Positions 8,980 through 16,699 of a stretch of 64,000 nt of DNA are shown here, piece after piece (position 1 is the first letter of the stretch; each line of letters begins with the position of its first letter). The notes below the pieces were generated by a model. It was given only the letters and a program-made list of their open reading frames with translations, was not told the DNA's origin and did not search any database. The stretch comes from Stappia indica (GTDB taxonomy: Bacteria > Pseudomonadota > Alphaproteobacteria > Rhizobiales > Stappiaceae): positions 682,001 to 746,000 of the forward strand of contig NZ_JAIVMG010000001.1 in the NCBI RefSeq assembly GCF_020177335.1, in the 5' to 3' direction. Made by a program: the position numbers and the translations under genes.

Positions 8980-11601
8980 TCAGAGGCCGAAGGGGTAGGT
9001 TTCGTCTTCGCCCTTGGCGACCTCCGTTGGCAGGGGGACCACGGCGGTGGTTTCGTCGAACCAGACGAAGGCATCATACTGGTCGGGAAGGCAGGCGTAG
9101 GAATAGTGGCTCCAGCGTTCGGTTTCCGGACGGTAGATGACACCGATGTACCGCTCCAGCCGTCGGGCGGACAAGGCTTTGCGCAGATCGGCATTCCGAT
9201 CGGGCCGAAGGTCGAACAGGAAGCGCTCTTCTCCGATTTTGTGGCACAGCTCCTCGTAGCTATCGGCGCGCGAGGGCCGCACCGCCTTGATTTCCATCGG
9301 CGCATCCCAATCGGAGGCAGCGGCCACAGTCCCCGAATGGGTCCCGAAGCCGATGAGCACTGCCTCCCGGCCATAAGTCTGACGGCAAAGCTGCCCGAGG
9401 TTCAACTCGCCACGCTCGGCCCCCATGTCGGTCGCGCGCGCGTCGCCAATATGCGAGTTATGCGCCCAGACCACCGCCTTGCTGTCGCCGCCCGACCACG
9501 CCAGCAGGCGCTGCAGCGTGTCGAACATGTGGTTGTCGCGCAGGTTCCACGAATGGTGCGACCCGTAATACATGATCCGGTAGTAGCGCTCAGCATCGGC
9601 GATCAGCCGCGCGTTCTGCGTGGCATCGAAGAAACGCTCGCCATCATGCGGGACATAGGCCAGTTCCTTGCGCAGCATGTCCACCAGGCTTCGCGTCACG
9701 GGGTCTTCGCACATGGCATAGCCGCGGCTCAGCGCCGCGCGGCCATAGGCGGCTGGCTCCCGTGCCCAGGGTTCCAGACAGCCATAGCGCTCGCGCGCGA
9801 TCGCCGCCGCCTTGGGGTCGACCCTGTCGAGATAGGTCAGCACGGCGGCGATGGAGGCGGTCATGTTATAAAGGTCGAGACCATAAAACCCCGCCCGCTC
9901 ATCCGGCGGTTTGCCCGCGTTGTGGCGCCGCAGGAAGGCAACGAAGCTGTCCACATCCTTGTTGCGCCACATCCAGGTGGGGAAGCGGGTAAAGGGCGGC
10001 GTGTGCATCGGCTGGTGCGGCAAGTGGCGCACATGGCGGTCTATTGCGGCGGCATCCGGCCAATCCGCTTCGACGGCGACAATGGTGAAGCCGTGCCGCT
10101 CGATCAGGCGCCGGGTGATCGCGGCGCGGGCGCGGTAGAATTCCGAGGTGCCATGGGTGGCTTCGCCGAGCAGCACCACACGGGCATCCGCAAACCGATC
10201 GAAGAGAGCCGCGAATTCCGGATCTTCCGGCGCCGGCAAGGGTTCGGCCGCCGCGCGCAACGGATCGACGGCCGTCGGCCGAACGGCAATTTGCCTCTCG
10301 GGTTCAAGGTAGTGCTGGAACCAGGCGCCCGCCGCCGCCATCACCTGATCCATCGTGCCCGGCTCCTCAAAAAGATGCCCGGCACCGGGAATGATCTTCA
10401 GAAGCTTCTCGCAGGTGAGCGCCGTCAACGCCTTTCGATTGAGCTCAATCACCTGATCGTCATTGCCACCGACGATCAAAAGCGTCGGCGCCCGGACCTG
10501 CCCCAGTCGCGGGCCGGCGAGATCGGGGCGCCCGCCGCGCGACACCACCGCAGAAACCCGGTCCTGCATCTCGGCCGCCGCCAGAAGTGCCGCCCCGGCG
10601 CCGGTGCTGGCGCCGAACAGACCGAGCGGCAGATCAGCGATATCCGGTTCGGAGGCGATCCAAAGTGCCGTCTCGGCGAGCCGCTCGGCCAGCAGCGGGA
10701 TGTCGAAGACGTTGCGTCTGTCGCGCGCTTCGTCCGGCGTCAGCAGATCCATCAAGAGTGTCGCGAAGCCTTGCCCGTTAAGGCTTGCGGCGACGGCACG
10801 GTTGCGTGGCGACAACCGGCTCGACCCGCTTCCATGGGCGAACAGCACGATGCCACGGGGATTGGCGGGAACCGTCAGATCCGCCGCAAGGCCATGGGGC
10901 GGGATCAAGACCGAACGCGCTTCGCCCCCGGATGCCGGAACCTGCGCACTCCACCCCTGGCGCAACAGGCCGATCGTCTCCTCATCGGTGAGTTGATGGA
11001 AATCCGCAAAGAACCCGCCCACACCGCGAAAGGCACGCGACGGCGTCAGGCAGACGACATCGTCGGCCAGAGCCGCGATCTCGACCAGCGTTTCCTCCGG
11101 CGCGACGGGAATGGCGGCCACGATGCGCGCAGCCCCCTGCCGCCGGATGGCGGCAATCGCGGCTTTCATGGTGGCCCCGGTCGCCAGGCCGTCGTCGACG
11201 AGGATCGCCGTCCGTCCCGTGGGGTCAACCCGCTCACGGTCGCCGAGGTAAAGTGCACGGCGCCGCTCCATCTCGGCCAGCTCCTGGGTACGGGCGCGCT
11301 CGATATAGGCCTCATCGGCACCCGAGATCCGCCGAACATCCTCATTCAGGATCGTCTGGGGCACCGCGCCTTCGACAACTGCGCCCAGCGCCACTTCGGG
11401 ATTTGAGGGCGCACCGATCTTGCGGACCATCACAAGATCGAGCGGAGCTTCGAGCGCGCGCGATATCTCCACCGCGACGGGCACCCCGCCACGCGGAAGC
11501 GCATAGACCGCCGGGCGGTCCAGCCCCATAGACGCAAGCCGGGCCGCCAGTTGCCTTCCCGCCTCGGCCCGGTTGGTGAACACCCTTTCTCGATCATCCA
11601 T
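8980..11601 (-). CDS. phosphoribosyltransferase / alpha-beta hydrolase / erythromycin esterase fusion protein
   Basis: The 873-residue protein joins three domains. Residues 1 to about 215 are a PRTase-type domain with the PRPP loop VDDGLATGAT near residue 135. About 220-430 is a dienelactone-hydrolase-like alpha/beta hydrolase (HGSGSSRLSPRN; nucleophile in FGASTG near 330). About 440-870 is an erythromycin-esterase-like domain (LGEATHGTSEFYRAR near 479, EADWPDA, WAHNSHIGDAR). No signal peptide is seen. The ATG at 11601 is chosen because the conserved PRTase N-terminus begins there; upstream there is no ribosome binding site, only a TTG extension. Drug hydrolysis should not be assumed, since EreA-like domains occur widely in stress loci. 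Its neighbours are ftsH and an alcohol dehydrogenase. Confidence 0.88.
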   Translation of the reverse strand: MDDRERVFTNRAEAGRQLAARLASMGLDRPAVYALPRGGVPVAVEISRALEAPLDLVMVRKIGAPSNPEVALGAVVEGAVPQTILNEDVRRISGADEAYIERARTQELAEMERRRALYLGDRERVDPTGRTAILVDDGLATGATMKAAIAAIRRQGAARIVAAIPVAPEETLVEIAALADDVVCLTPSRAFRGVGGFFADFHQLTDEETIGLLRQGWSAQVPASGGEARSVLIPPHGLAADLTVPANPRGIVLFAHGSGSSRLSPRNRAVAASLNGQGFATLLMDLLTPDEARDRRNVFDIPLLAERLAETALWIASEPDIADLPLGLFGASTGAGAALLAAAEMQDRVSAVVSRGGRPDLAGPRLGQVRAPTLLIVGGNDDQVIELNRKALTALTCEKLLKIIPGAGHLFEEPGTMDQVMAAAGAWFQHYLEPERQIAVRPTAVDPLRAAAEPLPAPEDPEFAALFDRFADARVVLLGEATHGTSEFYRARAAITRRLIERHGFTIVAVEADWPDAAAIDRHVRHLPHQPMHTPPFTRFPTWMWRNKDVDSFVAFLRRHNAGKPPDERAGFYGLDLYNMTASIAAVLTYLDRVDPKAAAIARERYGCLEPWAREPAAYGRAALSRGYAMCEDPVTRSLVDMLRKELAYVPHDGERFFDATQNARLIADAERYYRIMYYGSHHSWNLRDNHMFDTLQRLLAWSGGDSKAVVWAHNSHIGDARATDMGAERGELNLGQLCRQTYGREAVLIGFGTHSGTVAAASDWDAPMEIKAVRPSRADSYEELCHKIGEERFLFDLRPDRNADLRKALSARRLERYIGVIYRPETERWSHYSYACLPDQYDAFVWFDETTAVVPLPTEVAKGEDETYPFGL

Positions 11602-11635
11602 ATCGCAGCAATATCCGATGGAACTGCGGGGCGCA

Positions 11636-11649
11636 TTGATCGCGCGCAA
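11636..11649. promoter_or_regulatory. degenerate FNR/FixK box between fusion gene and adh
   Basis: On the minus strand this reads TTGCG-CGCG-ATCAA: one perfect half-site and one TTGCG half-site, which FixK-type regulators are known to tolerate. Its centre is exactly 41.5 bases upstream of the ATG at 11601, so a class II promoter here would start transcription at the start codon. Confidence 0.4.
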
Positions 11650-11727
11650 TGAGCCGGCCGGACCGCCCTGTCACAAGGAAGAGGCTCCCTTGGGAGTATG
11701 TTCGGAACCGCCCCGGAGGATCCCCCT

Positions 11728-12711
11728 GTGCTTGCAATGACCGTCAGCGAAACCCCCGGCCGCCTGGAACAGGTGGAGCGGGACATTCCCTCCCCAGGCG
11801 CGCAGGAGGTTCTCATCCGGGTTCGCGCCTGCGGCGTTTGCCGCACCGACCTGCATGTGGTGGATCGCGAGTTGCCCGGGGTCAGGCCCGGCTTGGTCCC
11901 CGGGCACGAGATCGTCGGCACCATCGAACGCATGGGAGCGGATGTGAGCGGACTGTCTGTCGGTGAACGGGTGGGCGTTCCCTGGCTTGGCGAAACCTGT
12001 GGCTCCTGCCCCTATTGCCGGATGGGGGCGGAGAACCTGTGCGACGCGCCGGAGTTCACCGGCTACACCCGCAACGGCGGATATGCGGAGTATACCCTGG
12101 CCGACAGCCGCTACTGTTTCCCCCTGCCCGACAGCTATGGCGATGCCGAGGCCGCGCCACTTCTTTGCGCGGGGCTGATCGGATACAGGAGCCTGCGCAT
12201 GGCGGGCGACGGCAACACGCTGGGGATCTACGGCTTTGGCGCAGCGGCGCATATCGTCGCCCAGATCGCGACCTTCGAGGGTCGCCGGATCTTCGCCTTC
12301 ACGCGGCCGGGCGATACCGCGGCGCAAGAGTTCGCCCGGCGCATGGGGGCGACCTGGGCGGGCGGGTCGGATGAGGCGCCTCCGGCCCCGCTGGATGCTG
12401 CAATCATCTTCGCCGCCGCAGGGGAACTCGTGCCGGCAGCGCTCGGCGCGGTGCGCAAGGGGGGAACGGTGGTGTGCGGCGGCATTCACATGAGCGACAT
12501 CCCGGCATTCCCCTATCGGCTCCTATGGGGCGAGCGCTGCGTGCGATCGGTCGCCAACCTGACGCGGCAGGATGGCGTCGACTTCCTGGCACTGGCGCCG
12601 AAAGTCCCTGTTCGCACCGAGGTCACCGAGTTTCCCCTGGTCCGCGCCAACGAGGCGCTGAGCGCCCTGCGCGAGGGCACTCTGTCGGGCGCCGCCGTCC
12701 TGATCCCCTGA
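11728..12711 (+). CDS. zinc-dependent alcohol dehydrogenase family protein
   Basis: This medium-chain dehydrogenase oxidises alcohols or reduces aldehydes with NAD(P). It has the catalytic zinc ligands in CGVCRTDLH and GHEIVG, the four-cysteine structural zinc loop CGSCPYCRMGAENLC, and a GIYGFGAAAH nucleotide-binding turn. The length, 327 residues, is normal. I chose the GTG at 11728 because GGAGGA lies seven bases upstream (11715-11720); the ATG at 11698 would add ten residues with a poorer site. It is divergent from the fusion gene. Similar dehydrogenases often sit in low-oxygen stress loci and may dispose of reducing equivalents; that role is inference. Confidence 0.87.
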   Translation: MLAMTVSETPGRLEQVERDIPSPGAQEVLIRVRACGVCRTDLHVVDRELPGVRPGLVPGHEIVGTIERMGADVSGLSVGERVGVPWLGETCGSCPYCRMGAENLCDAPEFTGYTRNGGYAEYTLADSRYCFPLPDSYGDAEAAPLLCAGLIGYRSLRMAGDGNTLGIYGFGAAAHIVAQIATFEGRRIFAFTRPGDTAAQEFARRMGATWAGGSDEAPPAPLDAAIIFAAAGELVPAALGAVRKGGTVVCGGIHMSDIPAFPYRLLWGERCVRSVANLTRQDGVDFLALAPKVPVRTEVTEFPLVRANEALSALREGTLSGAAVLIP

Positions 12712-12724
12712 TCCGCCCACCTCG

Positions 12725-12738
12725 TTGACGGCTGTCAA
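12725..12738 (+). promoter_or_regulatory. FNR box and class II promoter of the CBS gene
   Basis: TTGAC-GGCT-GTCAA is a symmetric FNR-type box. A CATACT -10 element lies at 12761-12766, the spacing expected when the box is centred at -41.5, giving a start near 12773 and a 25-base leader before the ATG at 12798. Confidence 0.72.
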
Positions 12739-12797
12739 TGAGGCCGCTGCCACAACGGTCCATACTGTCGCTTCATCTCATCATGGAGGATGCGCTG

Positions 12798-13217
12798 ATG
12801 GACATACGCAAGGCAATGCATGAGCACGCCGATTGGGTCAGTGCCGATACTCCCGTCTGCGAGGCCGCACGGATGATGCAGAAGGACGACATCGGCGCGA
12901 TCCCTGTGGGCAAGAACGACAAGCTGATCGGCATGATCACCGACCGGGACATCGCGCTGCGGATCGTGGCTGCGGGACGCGATCCCGAAAAGACCACGGT
13001 CGAGGACGTGATGACCAAGGGTATCATCTATTGCCGGACCAACGAGACGGTGGAGGATGCCATCCACCTGATGGACCAGAAGAAGATCCGCCGTCTCCCG
13101 GTCATCGACGAAGACAAGCGACTGGTGGGTATGCTCGGTCTTGGTGACATCGCACATGCAGTCAATCACGAGCTGTCGGGCGAGCTTCTGCACGCAGTAG
13201 CCGAACACCACGCCTGA
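12798..13217 (+). CDS. tandem CBS domain protein
   Basis: The 139-residue protein is essentially two CBS motifs (about residues 8-62 and 72-126), the second with KKIRRLPVIDEDKRLVGMLGLGDIA. Such stand-alone CBS pairs bind adenine nucleotides and act as energy sensors or regulatory partners; no enzyme domain is attached. The start at 12798 follows GGAGG by eight bases. It is the first gene behind the FNR box at 12725 and ends before a hairpin, so it is likely a monocistronic low-oxygen gene. Confidence 0.88.
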   Translation: MDIRKAMHEHADWVSADTPVCEAARMMQKDDIGAIPVGKNDKLIGMITDRDIALRIVAAGRDPEKTTVEDVMTKGIIYCRTNETVEDAIHLMDQKKIRRLPVIDEDKRLVGMLGLGDIAHAVNHELSGELLHAVAEHHA

Positions 13218-13232
13218 CGCCACGCCTGACGC
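13209..13232. repeat. short tandem repeat, 12 bases twice
   Basis: CACGCCTGACGC is present twice head to tail directly at and after the CBS stop codon, followed by a partial third copy (CCCGCCTG). It has no evident function and may reflect local slippage. Confidence 0.6.
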
Positions 13233-13260
13233 CCCGCCTGTCGCCAGCGGAGGTCGGTGA

Positions 13261-13290
13261 AGCCGTTTGGCGGGCAATCGCCAAGCGGCT
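13261..13290. terminator. hairpin between convergent CBS and Crp/Fnr genes
   Basis: A 12-pair stem (arms 13261-13272 and 13279-13290, one G-T wobble) encloses a six-base loop. No long T-run follows, but the position between two convergent genes suggests a bidirectional terminator. Confidence 0.55.
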
Positions 13291-13329
13291 CCCTGCGGTC
13301 GCGCCCTGACGACGGCTGTTTCACGCCGT

Positions 13330-14079
13330 TCAGCGATCGCGTGCGTCCATTTCCCCTTCGTCCGCCTCGGCGGCGAGGGCCTCAATGTTGCGGATCTCAA
13401 TCAGGTCCGGGCGCAGGATTGCGATTTTTCCGTCATCGGCCAGAGCGTGATAGGCGCGGCTGATGGATTCAGGGCGCGCGCCCAGGAGATTGGCCTGATC
13501 GGCCCGGCTGATCGGTATCTTCACCTCAAACGTGCCGTGTCCGAAACTCTTGACGGCGGAAACGCCGCCGAACCGGGAGCAGAGCGCCAGAAGAAAGCCC
13601 GCCAGGCGACCCCGCACCTTCGGGATTGCCAGAATGGCCATCCAGTCGCGGGCCCGCTCCAGTTCGCTGCGCAGGTTCACGAGAACGCCCTGGCCCAGAG
13701 CCGGAGAGCGTAGGACAAGCGTCTTGAAAGGTTCACGCTGGAAGGCGCAGACCTCGGCATCACTGGCCGCTTCGATGGAGACCGCCAGGGACCCGCCGTC
13801 CATGCTCCCGAAGATATCTCCCTCGAACAAAAGCCCCACGATGTGCTGACGGCCATCGCCCAGGGTCTTTTGCATCCGCAGGATTCCTTTGACGACGCAG
13901 CAGATGCGGTCGGGCGCTTCCCCCTCACGCGCAACGGTTTCTCCCGCACGGAAACTCTTGCGCCGGCAGATCGCCGCCAACTCCTGCAAGGTCTCCGCCG
14001 GCACGTTCGCCAGCCACGGCACCTGCGCCAGCCCGCAGCCCACGCAAGAATGAAGGATCCCGCCCCGTTCCCGAACCAT
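13330..14079 (-). CDS. Crp/Fnr family transcriptional regulator with incomplete cysteine set
   Basis: This 249-residue regulator has a cyclic-nucleotide-binding-fold sensor (about 25-145) and a C-terminal winged helix with ISRADQANLLGARPESISRA. The E-x2-S-R recognition pattern is that of FNR, so TTGAT half-sites are expected. Near the N-terminus is HSCVGCGLAQ (C12, C15) and there is a cysteine at 111, matching the FNR central ligand, but the third N-terminal ligand is missing (next Cys is C38). It may hold a different or weaker cluster or respond to another signal. The ATG at 14079 follows GAGGG by seven bases. It is divergent, across a 527-base gap, from a second regulator with a complete cysteine set. 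Confidence 0.85.
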   Translation of the reverse strand: MVRERGGILHSCVGCGLAQVPWLANVPAETLQELAAICRRKSFRAGETVAREGEAPDRICCVVKGILRMQKTLGDGRQHIVGLLFEGDIFGSMDGGSLAVSIEAASDAEVCAFQREPFKTLVLRSPALGQGVLVNLRSELERARDWMAILAIPKVRGRLAGFLLALCSRFGGVSAVKSFGHGTFEVKIPISRADQANLLGARPESISRAYHALADDGKIAILRPDLIEIRNIEALAAEADEGEMDARDR

Positions 14080-14606
14080 CGCACCCTCGACCGGCGCTGC
14101 AACAAAATTACCTTAGGCGCAACATATTGGCATGTTTTCCCATTCCCGGATCGACATAATACCACAGCGGGTAAAATTGTTCGGCGCGTCATCTCGATCC
14201 TGCACTTCGCGCCCGCTCGATCGACTCTCACAATCCTCTGAGGATGCAAGAAGATTCATTTCCCGTTTGCAGCGAACAGCCTGAAATGCGTATTATCAAG
14301 ACTGTGGCGAGGCCCAAGGCATATGCATTTTTGGGAGTAACCGCGCACCCTGAACGTACGTCCGGGTGCCGAAGCCGTTCGACGAGCAGGCAGGCGATCG
14401 GGCAGTCGGATCGAGGCAATCGCCACAGATTGCGAATAGGCGAACGACTGGATGCGCGCGGTGCCCGGTCGCCCGACTGTCCCGTTCAGCCTCGTGGATG
14501 GCCCTGAGCTGAAGAGATGGCACGTCCTTCGCCAGGCCGCACGGGCGGAGCACGTGGAACAGTCCAGACGCACCATATCAGCGCCCTTCGCGGAAGGAGA
14601 GCGGAT
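14080..14606. other. 527-base gap between two divergent FNR-type regulators
   Basis: No convincing gene is seen. The left half is AT-rich compared with the surroundings and should carry both promoters. A weak FNR-like sequence, ATGCG-TATT-ATCAA, lies at 14286-14299 and an ACGTACGT palindrome near 14354; neither is strong enough to call as an operator. Confidence 0.4.
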
Positions 14607-15395
14607 ATGCCCCAAACCGTTGGCCGGCCCATCCCCGACAGGTGCCTCCACTGTGCGCTGCGCGGTGCCTCCCTGTGTGATCTCATCGACGCCGCCGACC
14701 TGCCGGGAGCCCGGCCGGTTCGATTGCGCCGAATTGCACGCAACGGTCTGGTGTTCGAACAAGGCAAGCAGCATGGCACCATCGGCGTGCTCCGCCGGGG
14801 CTACCTGCGCAAGGAAAGATTGAACCGGGTCGGGCGGCGTACGGTGTTCGACCTGGCCGTGCCGGGGGACATCATCGGCGAGCTTCCGGGACACAGCCTC
14901 ACCTATTCACTGGAGGCGGCGACGGATGCGGAGATCTGCTTATTCGACGACCAGACCGTACGGCGCATGATGGCAACAGACGGACAGTTCCGCCTTGGCC
15001 TGCTGCAAGCGACAGCCGACCAGCTTGCACGTCTGCAAGAGACAATCTGGCAACGCGGTGCGCTGACCTGCCGCGAACGGATCCTGGCGTTTCTTGCTTT
15101 GTCCGTCAGGGCCATGCCTACCGTCCCAGGGCCCGACGGCAGCATTGTCGTCACCATTGAGCTTGCCCGAAAGGACTGGGCGGCCCTGTCCAACACCACG
15201 GTTGAATCGATCAGCCGTGTGATGAGCCAGCTTTCGGAAAAGGGGCTGGTCAAGCCCCTTGCCCCCGACCGCTATTGGATCGCAGACCCGGCATGTCTGA
15301 TCCGCCTTGCCGGCATGGACCCAAGAGCGGACTGCGCCCCACCGCAGGCCGCCATGGCCGCGCGGCGCCACAACAGGCGAGATATCGCCGCCTGA
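14607..15395 (+). CDS. FNR-type transcriptional regulator (FnrL-like, 4Fe-4S ligands present)
   Basis: The 262-residue protein carries the oxygen-sensing cysteine pattern C13-x2-C16-x7-C24 plus C111, as expected for a 4Fe-4S FNR/FnrL protein, and the DNA-reading helix TTVESISRVM (E200, S203, R204), nearly identical to FNR. It should dimerise and bind TTGAT-N4-ATCAA when oxygen is low. The ATG at 14607 follows AGGAGA by six bases; a longer frame to 14517 lacks such a site. It is flanked by genes with FNR boxes (CBS protein, hsp20, phaC, ftsH, ttr), so it is the best local candidate for their regulator. The C-terminus has about 20 extra, basic residues. Confidence 0.9.
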   Translation: MPQTVGRPIPDRCLHCALRGASLCDLIDAADLPGARPVRLRRIARNGLVFEQGKQHGTIGVLRRGYLRKERLNRVGRRTVFDLAVPGDIIGELPGHSLTYSLEAATDAEICLFDDQTVRRMMATDGQFRLGLLQATADQLARLQETIWQRGALTCRERILAFLALSVRAMPTVPGPDGSIVVTIELARKDWAALSNTTVESISRVMSQLSEKGLVKPLAPDRYWIADPACLIRLAGMDPRADCAPPQAAMAARRHNRRDIAA

Positions 15396-15409
15396 TTGAC
15401 AGCCATCAA
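15396..15409 (+). promoter_or_regulatory. FNR box upstream of hsp20
   Basis: TTGAC-AGCC-ATCAA starts one base after the regulator stop codon. Centred at -41.5 it predicts a start near 15444, about 50 bases ahead of the hsp20 ATG. The -10 region (TCTAGT/TAGTGT around 15429-15436) is only moderate. Confidence 0.65.
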
Positions 15410-15495
15410 TGCAATAAATCCAGGCCGATCTAGTGTCGTTCCCGTTGTCAATACCACGCCATGCAGCACAGGCGTCGATGAAGGGAGGTCGAAGG

Positions 15496-16026
15496 ATGTC
15501 CGCCAAACCGTCGAATATTGAGGTCAAGCGTGAGCCGACAGCATCCGCTCCCACTCAGGCTGAAGGCTGGACTCCGCTCATGTCGTTGCGAGGCGAAATC
15601 GATCGGTTGTTCGACGATTTCGGAGCAGGTTTGTGGCACAGGCCGTTTTCGCGCCGGCTCCACGACCTTTTTCCCGCAGCAGACACTTGGGCGGTGATCC
15701 CGGCAATGGAACTGGCCGATTGCGATGGCGACTACCGGATCACGGCGGAGCTTCCTGGCCTCATGCCCGAAGACGTCGAGATCAAACTGGCCAACGGCTC
15801 GATCGTGATCCGGGGCGAAAAGTCGGAGGAAAAGAAAGAAGAGAAGGAGAACTACCTGCTCAAGGAACGTCGCTATGGCAGTTTCCATCGTAGTCTTCCC
15901 CTTCCTCCGGGCGTTGACGTGGATGGCATCTCCGCAAGCGTCTCCAATGGCGTCCTGACCGTGACGCTGCCCAAGAGCGCGGAAGCGAAGCAGCAGGAGC
16001 GCAAAATCAAGGTGAACGCGGCCTGA
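15496..16026 (+). CDS. Hsp20/alpha-crystallin small heat shock protein
   Basis: This is a 176-residue small heat shock protein. The alpha-crystallin domain spans about residues 70-165: it starts at VIPAMELADCDGDYRITAEL, includes a lysine/glutamate-rich loop (EEKKEEKEN) and ends with the GVLTVTLPK signature. The C-terminus lacks a clear I-x-I/V motif beyond RKIKVNAA, where IKV may serve. It is an ATP-independent holdase for unfolding proteins. The start at 15496 is preceded by GGGAGG and GAAGG. The FNR box at 15396 points to induction by oxygen limitation rather than heat alone. Confidence 0.92.
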   Translation: MSAKPSNIEVKREPTASAPTQAEGWTPLMSLRGEIDRLFDDFGAGLWHRPFSRRLHDLFPAADTWAVIPAMELADCDGDYRITAELPGLMPEDVEIKLANGSIVIRGEKSEEKKEEKENYLLKERRYGSFHRSLPLPPGVDVDGISASVSNGVLTVTLPKSAEAKQQERKIKVNAA

Positions 16027-16699
16027 TTGGCAGGCTCGGTCTTCAGATGCTGCTGGCGATGGCACTCCCGCGCCCCGACGACAGTCTTTCCTCGCGGGAC
16101 CGTCAGGTTCTGTCGCCAGCACCAGGCGGTGAAGGCTATCGGATGCGCGTCCGGGCTGGCGCCCCTTGCAGCGTCACTCTTCGCAACACCAGCGGGACAT
16201 GCACTTCATCTCCAGCACAACCGATTGACATTCATCAATGCGAATACTCCGCACCTCCGATATCTATCCTGAAAACGGCAGTGGCTGAGGTGAGAGAGGT
16301 TTGCCTGCGTCCCGTTGTCCCCCTCCCGCAAGCGAAGCAGGGCCGCCCTTTGGCATGGCTGTCCCCCCGTTCGGGTTCCATCGTGTGGCAACTGGCCTCC
16401 TCCGGCCGCCGGGCGCGTTTCGTGTGCCCACCGGTTTCAAGAGGCGCCTTGCTCCGTCGCGGGAACCATGGCCGCAGATGCGACACACTGGTGTCGTAAG
16501 CTGTCAATCGCGCGCGCCGGTATTGGCGAGGCGATGGGTTGCGTGCTGGAGGGCCGATCGCATTCCGGATCGAACATCGCGGTTCCCGATGACCGATCCA
16601 CATGCGGCGTTCGCACGATGGCCACCACGGCGCGACGGCACGGCGAGGACCGTTGGAACTTGGGGGGAAACATGATCAGTCGGATACCGGGAGGAAGAC
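16027..16699. other. 673-base gap between hsp20 and phaC, with an FNR promoter
   Basis: No convincing protein gene is seen. It holds the FNR box at 16225-16238 with a TATCTA -10 at 16261-16266; the predicted transcript start near 16273 is about 427 bases ahead of phaC. The space could be a long leader or encode a separate small RNA. Open frames inside have unnatural, Arg/Pro/Ser-rich composition. Confidence 0.5.
16225..16238 (+). promoter_or_regulatory. FNR box with -10 element upstream of phaC
   Basis: TTGAC-ATTC-ATCAA is followed by TATCTA at 16261-16266, exactly where a -10 element belongs for a box centred at -41.5. The predicted start is near 16273. Confidence 0.68.

Noticed and set aside
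14286-14299. ATGCG-TATT-ATCAA between the FNR-type regulators
   Set aside because: Two departures from the consensus half-site; too weak to call.
14350-14361. ACGTACGT palindrome
   Set aside because: Isolated single palindrome of a common kind, without repeats or a regulator link.
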